Origin: Ceratothoa steindachneri
Taxonomy: Eukaryota; Arthropoda; Malacostraca; Isopoda; Cymothoidae
Length of the DNA: 64,000 bases
Reading direction: 5' to 3'
Assembly: GCA_963969495.1 (NCBI GenBank)
Contig: OZ018326.1
Coordinates: 175,869,056 to 175,933,055, forward strand
Under the pieces are notes generated by a model, which did no database searches, was not told the origin of the DNA, and saw only the letters and a program-made list of their open reading frames with translations. Shown piece by piece: positions 61,161 to 64,000 of this stretch (position 1 is the first letter of the stretch; the number at the start of each line of letters is the position of its first letter). Position numbers and translations under genes: made by a program.

Positions 61161-62065
61161 GGATTTTAAAGGGTAAATATGATGCAGAGAAAGTGAATAA
61201 GAAAAAGTTTTAGACCTGCGAACATCAAGTAACTTTAAAAATGGGAAAAGCCTAATGCAAGTAAATTGCTTTCTCGGCGACCGTAAAATATTTTCGATTA
61301 TTTTGAAATAGCTTACACTCTAGTTCCATTAGCTTCGATGGAAATCTTTTTAAGGAGACAAACAATTATCTAATAGTAGAATATTAACCTTGTTTTATAA
61401 ATGAAATTTCCTAATGCTCATCCTTACGATGGCATTCTTCACCCTAGATGAAGTCATTTATTTTATCATGCTAAACTTGATGTCAAAATTGATTCACTGA
61501 GAAGTGTCAAGAGTTTTGCATTTTTAGAAAATATGTTGTGAAAGAATTTTGTGAAAAAATAAAAACGAAGCATATAATTTAGCATGCACTTCGCCACCTT
61601 CACTTAGAGTGTCCTCTTCCTACCTTTCATGTTTTAAAAAATAGTTTAAAAGGCCTTAAGAAGATATTCGACAGTTGTTTAATGGAAATCAAGGTACTAG
61701 ATCTATAGTAGCATCTTCTCGTTTCACAGTGAAGTAAATCTGAATTTAAAATCGCGAAAAATACTTCTCCACATGGAATAGAAAAATTAAATTTAGAAAA
61801 ATAGCGCGAAAGAGAAATAATATTATATCGTCTTATATTTTTACTTTTTTATTTTAAACGGATTCTGGAAAGATACTATCTTGGCTTGAATAAAAGGCAT
61901 CTCTCATTTCTTTGGTTGCTATAGTAACTGCGTATTTTACTTTGGCATCAATTTGTTAAAAATTGCCTCAAGTTTATAAACAGTGCAGAAGATAAAATAA
62001 TCATAATTAATTTTTTTTTCCTTTAAATACTTTGCACCTCATTTACCACACGTGCCATTACAGGT
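61161..62065. other. Unassigned AT-rich sequence
   Basis: The 3' end of the older piggyBac should lie here but was not identified. No other motif. Confidence 0.35.
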
Positions 62066-62690
62066 TTGTTTGTTTGTATAGGTTTATTGTGCAATAGCGT
62101 ACATTTATACATGATATAATACAAATACAATAATAATATGACATAATAATATATAAATACATATAACATAAGCATACACATTGCACATAGCAGGGAACCC
62201 GCCGGTGTCGGCGCGCAGCAAGAAGCGGCAGAGTGTTCCCGGCGGGGCTTGTCTGCTGCTAGTGGGTGGTTGGGGTCCTCACCATCTGTCGCTCGGCTGA
62301 GCGCGGGCGGCGATCAGCGCGGAGGGAGTGCTGTTCTCAGCACCTTCAGCAGCTCGTTTGTCAGTGTGTGACGAACCATCTGCGCGGCTCTTGCCTCTCG
62401 CGCCCTCAGTAGGGCGCCTCTTACAGGGTAAGGGGCTGGCGCTGGCTCTGGCCTGAGGCAGGCGGTGGCTGGGCAAAAGAAGAGGTAGTACACCATTGAG
62501 TGCCGAGAGCGGCCGCCGCAGTTTTCGCACCTTCCTGCCACAAAGTCGTCGTGCAGGTCTTCCCGCGTGGAGTAGCCCAGCCTGACACGCGACAGTAGCA
62601 CGCCGTTCTCTCTGGGCTGCTGGTAGGCTGCGTCCAGTGTGCGATAGTCTGCGGCTGCATCATACCACGCCGCTTGATTCTTGGGCCATT
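62066..62690 (-). pseudogene. 3' end of a GC-rich LINE (C-terminal zinc-knuckle region)
   Basis: The minus strand reads LLSRVRLGYSTREDLHDDFV, then CENCG, SRHSMVYYLFFCPATACLRP (about 62445-62600). This is the C-x2-C...H...C phrase that closes many jockey-type pol proteins after RL-RLGY. The 95-codon frame 62314-62601 is open. Further along the minus strand is a TA-rich 3' untranslated stretch, then AATAAA (about 62086) and a terminal (CAAA)n at 62066-62078. That gives the orientation and the 3' boundary. The 5' part is absent, as in a truncated insertion. The high GC against AT-rich flanks marks it as foreign to the site. Confidence 0.75.
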
Positions 62691-63082
62691 ACAGATGCTG
62701 CTAGGTCTGTTTAACTATCCAATTAGTTTGAGCTTTAGTAAGAGAATTGAACATATATTCGATTTCATCAACCCAACTTAATGCAATTTCATTTTCACCC
62801 CCGTAAAATAATCCTAAATATCGTTCATTTATTTGCCATTCAAAGGCATAACTTTTAAAATTCAGAATTGGACATGCATTTTACAATCTGTTGTTTCATA
62901 TTTGCACAGAGAAGAAAAAGGAATCTTTCTAAATCACTATGAATTACGTCATCGATTACAATATCAGCTGCAGATATGAAATAATTTTTAATTTTACTTC
63001 AACCTTAAAAAATACTCCGTTCACTCTCTTAGGGAAAGTTGGAATGCAAAATCATTATTTTAGCAAAGCAATCTCTCTCACC
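62691..63082. other. Unassigned AT-rich sequence
   Basis: No motif recognised between the LINE 3' end and the (TC)n tract. Confidence 0.4.
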
Positions 63083-63109
63083 CCCTTTTTTTTCTCTCTC
63101 TCTCTCTCC

Positions 63110-63195
<86 letters not shown>

Positions 63196-63304
63196 ATATA
63201 TCTTACGCTCTTGATTTCAAACTCTCTCTAACTCTTTCTCTCTCTTCCATTCTCTCTCTCACTCTTTTTCTCCTTGCGTCTCTCTCGTTGTCTCTCTCTC
63301 TGTG
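63083..63304 (+). repeat. Compound microsatellite (TC)n-(TA)n-(TC)n
   Basis: TC-rich 63083-63152, TA 63153-63201 with one TTTA, then scattered TC 63220-63304. The two long overlapping frames through it are translations of the repeat. Confidence 0.95.
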
Positions 63305-63571
63305 TTTAAACTCACTCCATTCATAAAAAAGCTTATTTTTAATAAAATTATGCATTTCAACCGGTAGTTCTTTGTTTATTTTGTACTAATTTAATAATGT
63401 ATGTTTATTTGTGCATCTTTGTATTTATATTTTATGCTAAGCCTCCATTTCAATTTATCCTCTTTTTTTTCTTTCTCTCTCTGGCATTTTGATTAAGCTC
63501 TTGTTTATGTGATTTTTCTTATCATCTACTTACTCCTAATCTCCCTTCTAATATAAGTATAAGCATAAGGT
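63305..63571. other. Unassigned AT-rich sequence
   Basis: No motif recognised. Confidence 0.4.
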
Positions 63572-63760
63572 CACAACAGGCAAACTGAACAAATACAGGT
63601 TTGACCAGAAAATTTTCACAAATAACTGTGCGAGACTAGCCATTCCCTATAATCATGATGCAACTTATACCTGGGTAATATGTAGGTACAAAAAATACAC
63701 ATAGATTACGGAACTCCCCGAAGAGGTGGAAGTAACGAACAAATTAGATCACCTGGTTCT
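63572..63760 (+). pseudogene. Possible CR1-type LINE C-terminal remnant
   Basis: The plus strand reads KLNKYRFDQKIFTNNCARL and after a gap ITELPEEVEVTNKLDHL. The order resembles the KR---IRK-FFTNRVV--WN-LPEEVV-A--LN-FK tail of CR1-like pol proteins, also seen at 10.7 kb. The match is short and the middle is not conserved. It could be chance. Confidence 0.25.
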
Positions 63761-64000
63761 CCTCACGTGCAATTCAAGGTCACGCCCCTCGGAAACGACA
63801 TACAATATATTTAGTGATGGCGGAACATTTCGTCAGTTAAGTAAATATAAGGCAGTTAATTTATTCGATCAATAAGTCAAATTGCATTAACTCGCCTAAA
63901 TCATGCTGCCTCTAGACTCGAATTTTTACCTAAAACAGAAGCATACACACCGATCGCAAGGAACTCGAGAGGTTTCCGCTTGCCCCTTGGTAGCCCAATT
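63761..64000. other. Window end, unassigned
   Basis: No motif recognised. Confidence 0.4.

Noticed and set aside
62279..62663. Cluster of three GC-rich minus-strand frames as a host gene exon
   Set aside because: The zinc-knuckle phrase, AATAAA and (CAAA)n end fit a LINE 3' terminus better.

Overview
This is an AT-rich stretch of animal nuclear DNA. I see no host gene that I can defend. There are no operons or ribosome-binding sites, and no tRNA, rRNA or CRISPR. What can be read is transposon and retrotransposon debris, a dozen long (TA)n arrays, a few tandem and dispersed repeats, and long unassigned AT-rich stretches. The mix (piggyBac, many Tc1/mariner-class lineages, Penelope-like elements with GIY-YIG domains, CR1-, RTE- and jockey-type LINEs, very long (TA)n tracts) suggests an invertebrate. 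An arthropod, perhaps a crustacean, is my guess, but the sequence alone does not prove it.

Layout. 0-9 kb: tandem repeats, a Tc1/mariner fossil (2.0-2.5 kb), a (TA)n array, a weak LTR-retrotransposon trace (5.4-5.9 kb) and a minus-strand Penelope-like element (6.6-7.8 kb). 9-18 kb: a minus-strand mariner-class fossil abutting a 5'-truncated CR1-like LINE (9.9-10.8 kb), another mariner fossil (13.4-14.0 kb), and a plus-strand Penelope-like element starting at the edge of a (TA)n array (15.4-16.8 kb). 18-29 kb: a 412-bp dispersed repeat, a 1.48-kb mariner-class element with about 200-bp inverted repeats, a mariner fossil, a decayed jockey-type LINE, then a run of (TA)n arrays separated by an 80-bp-arm hairpin, a Tc1 element, a 138-bp block and a piggyBac pseudogene.

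29-44 kb: a 29-bp minisatellite, an RTE-type LINE with a mutated YADD box, a deleted copy of an uncharacterised multicopy 'HWDGK' gene family, a GC-richer unassigned block, and a mariner fossil. 44-56 kb: a LINE with endonuclease and RT, two short perfect-looking hairpins, a second locus of the 412-bp repeat, and two more mariner/Tc1 fossils. 56-64 kb: the best-preserved structure, a 2.65-kb piggyBac with TTAA ends that landed inside the acidic N-terminal coding part of an older piggyBac. After it come the 3' end of a minus-strand LINE and a (TC)n(TA)n tract.

None of the transposases or reverse transcriptases is intact. Stops, frameshifts, missing catalytic residues or truncation were seen in each. 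The main interest is in nested and boundary structure: piggyBac inside piggyBac, elements bracketed by (TA)n halves, hairpins, and a shared 412-bp repeat.
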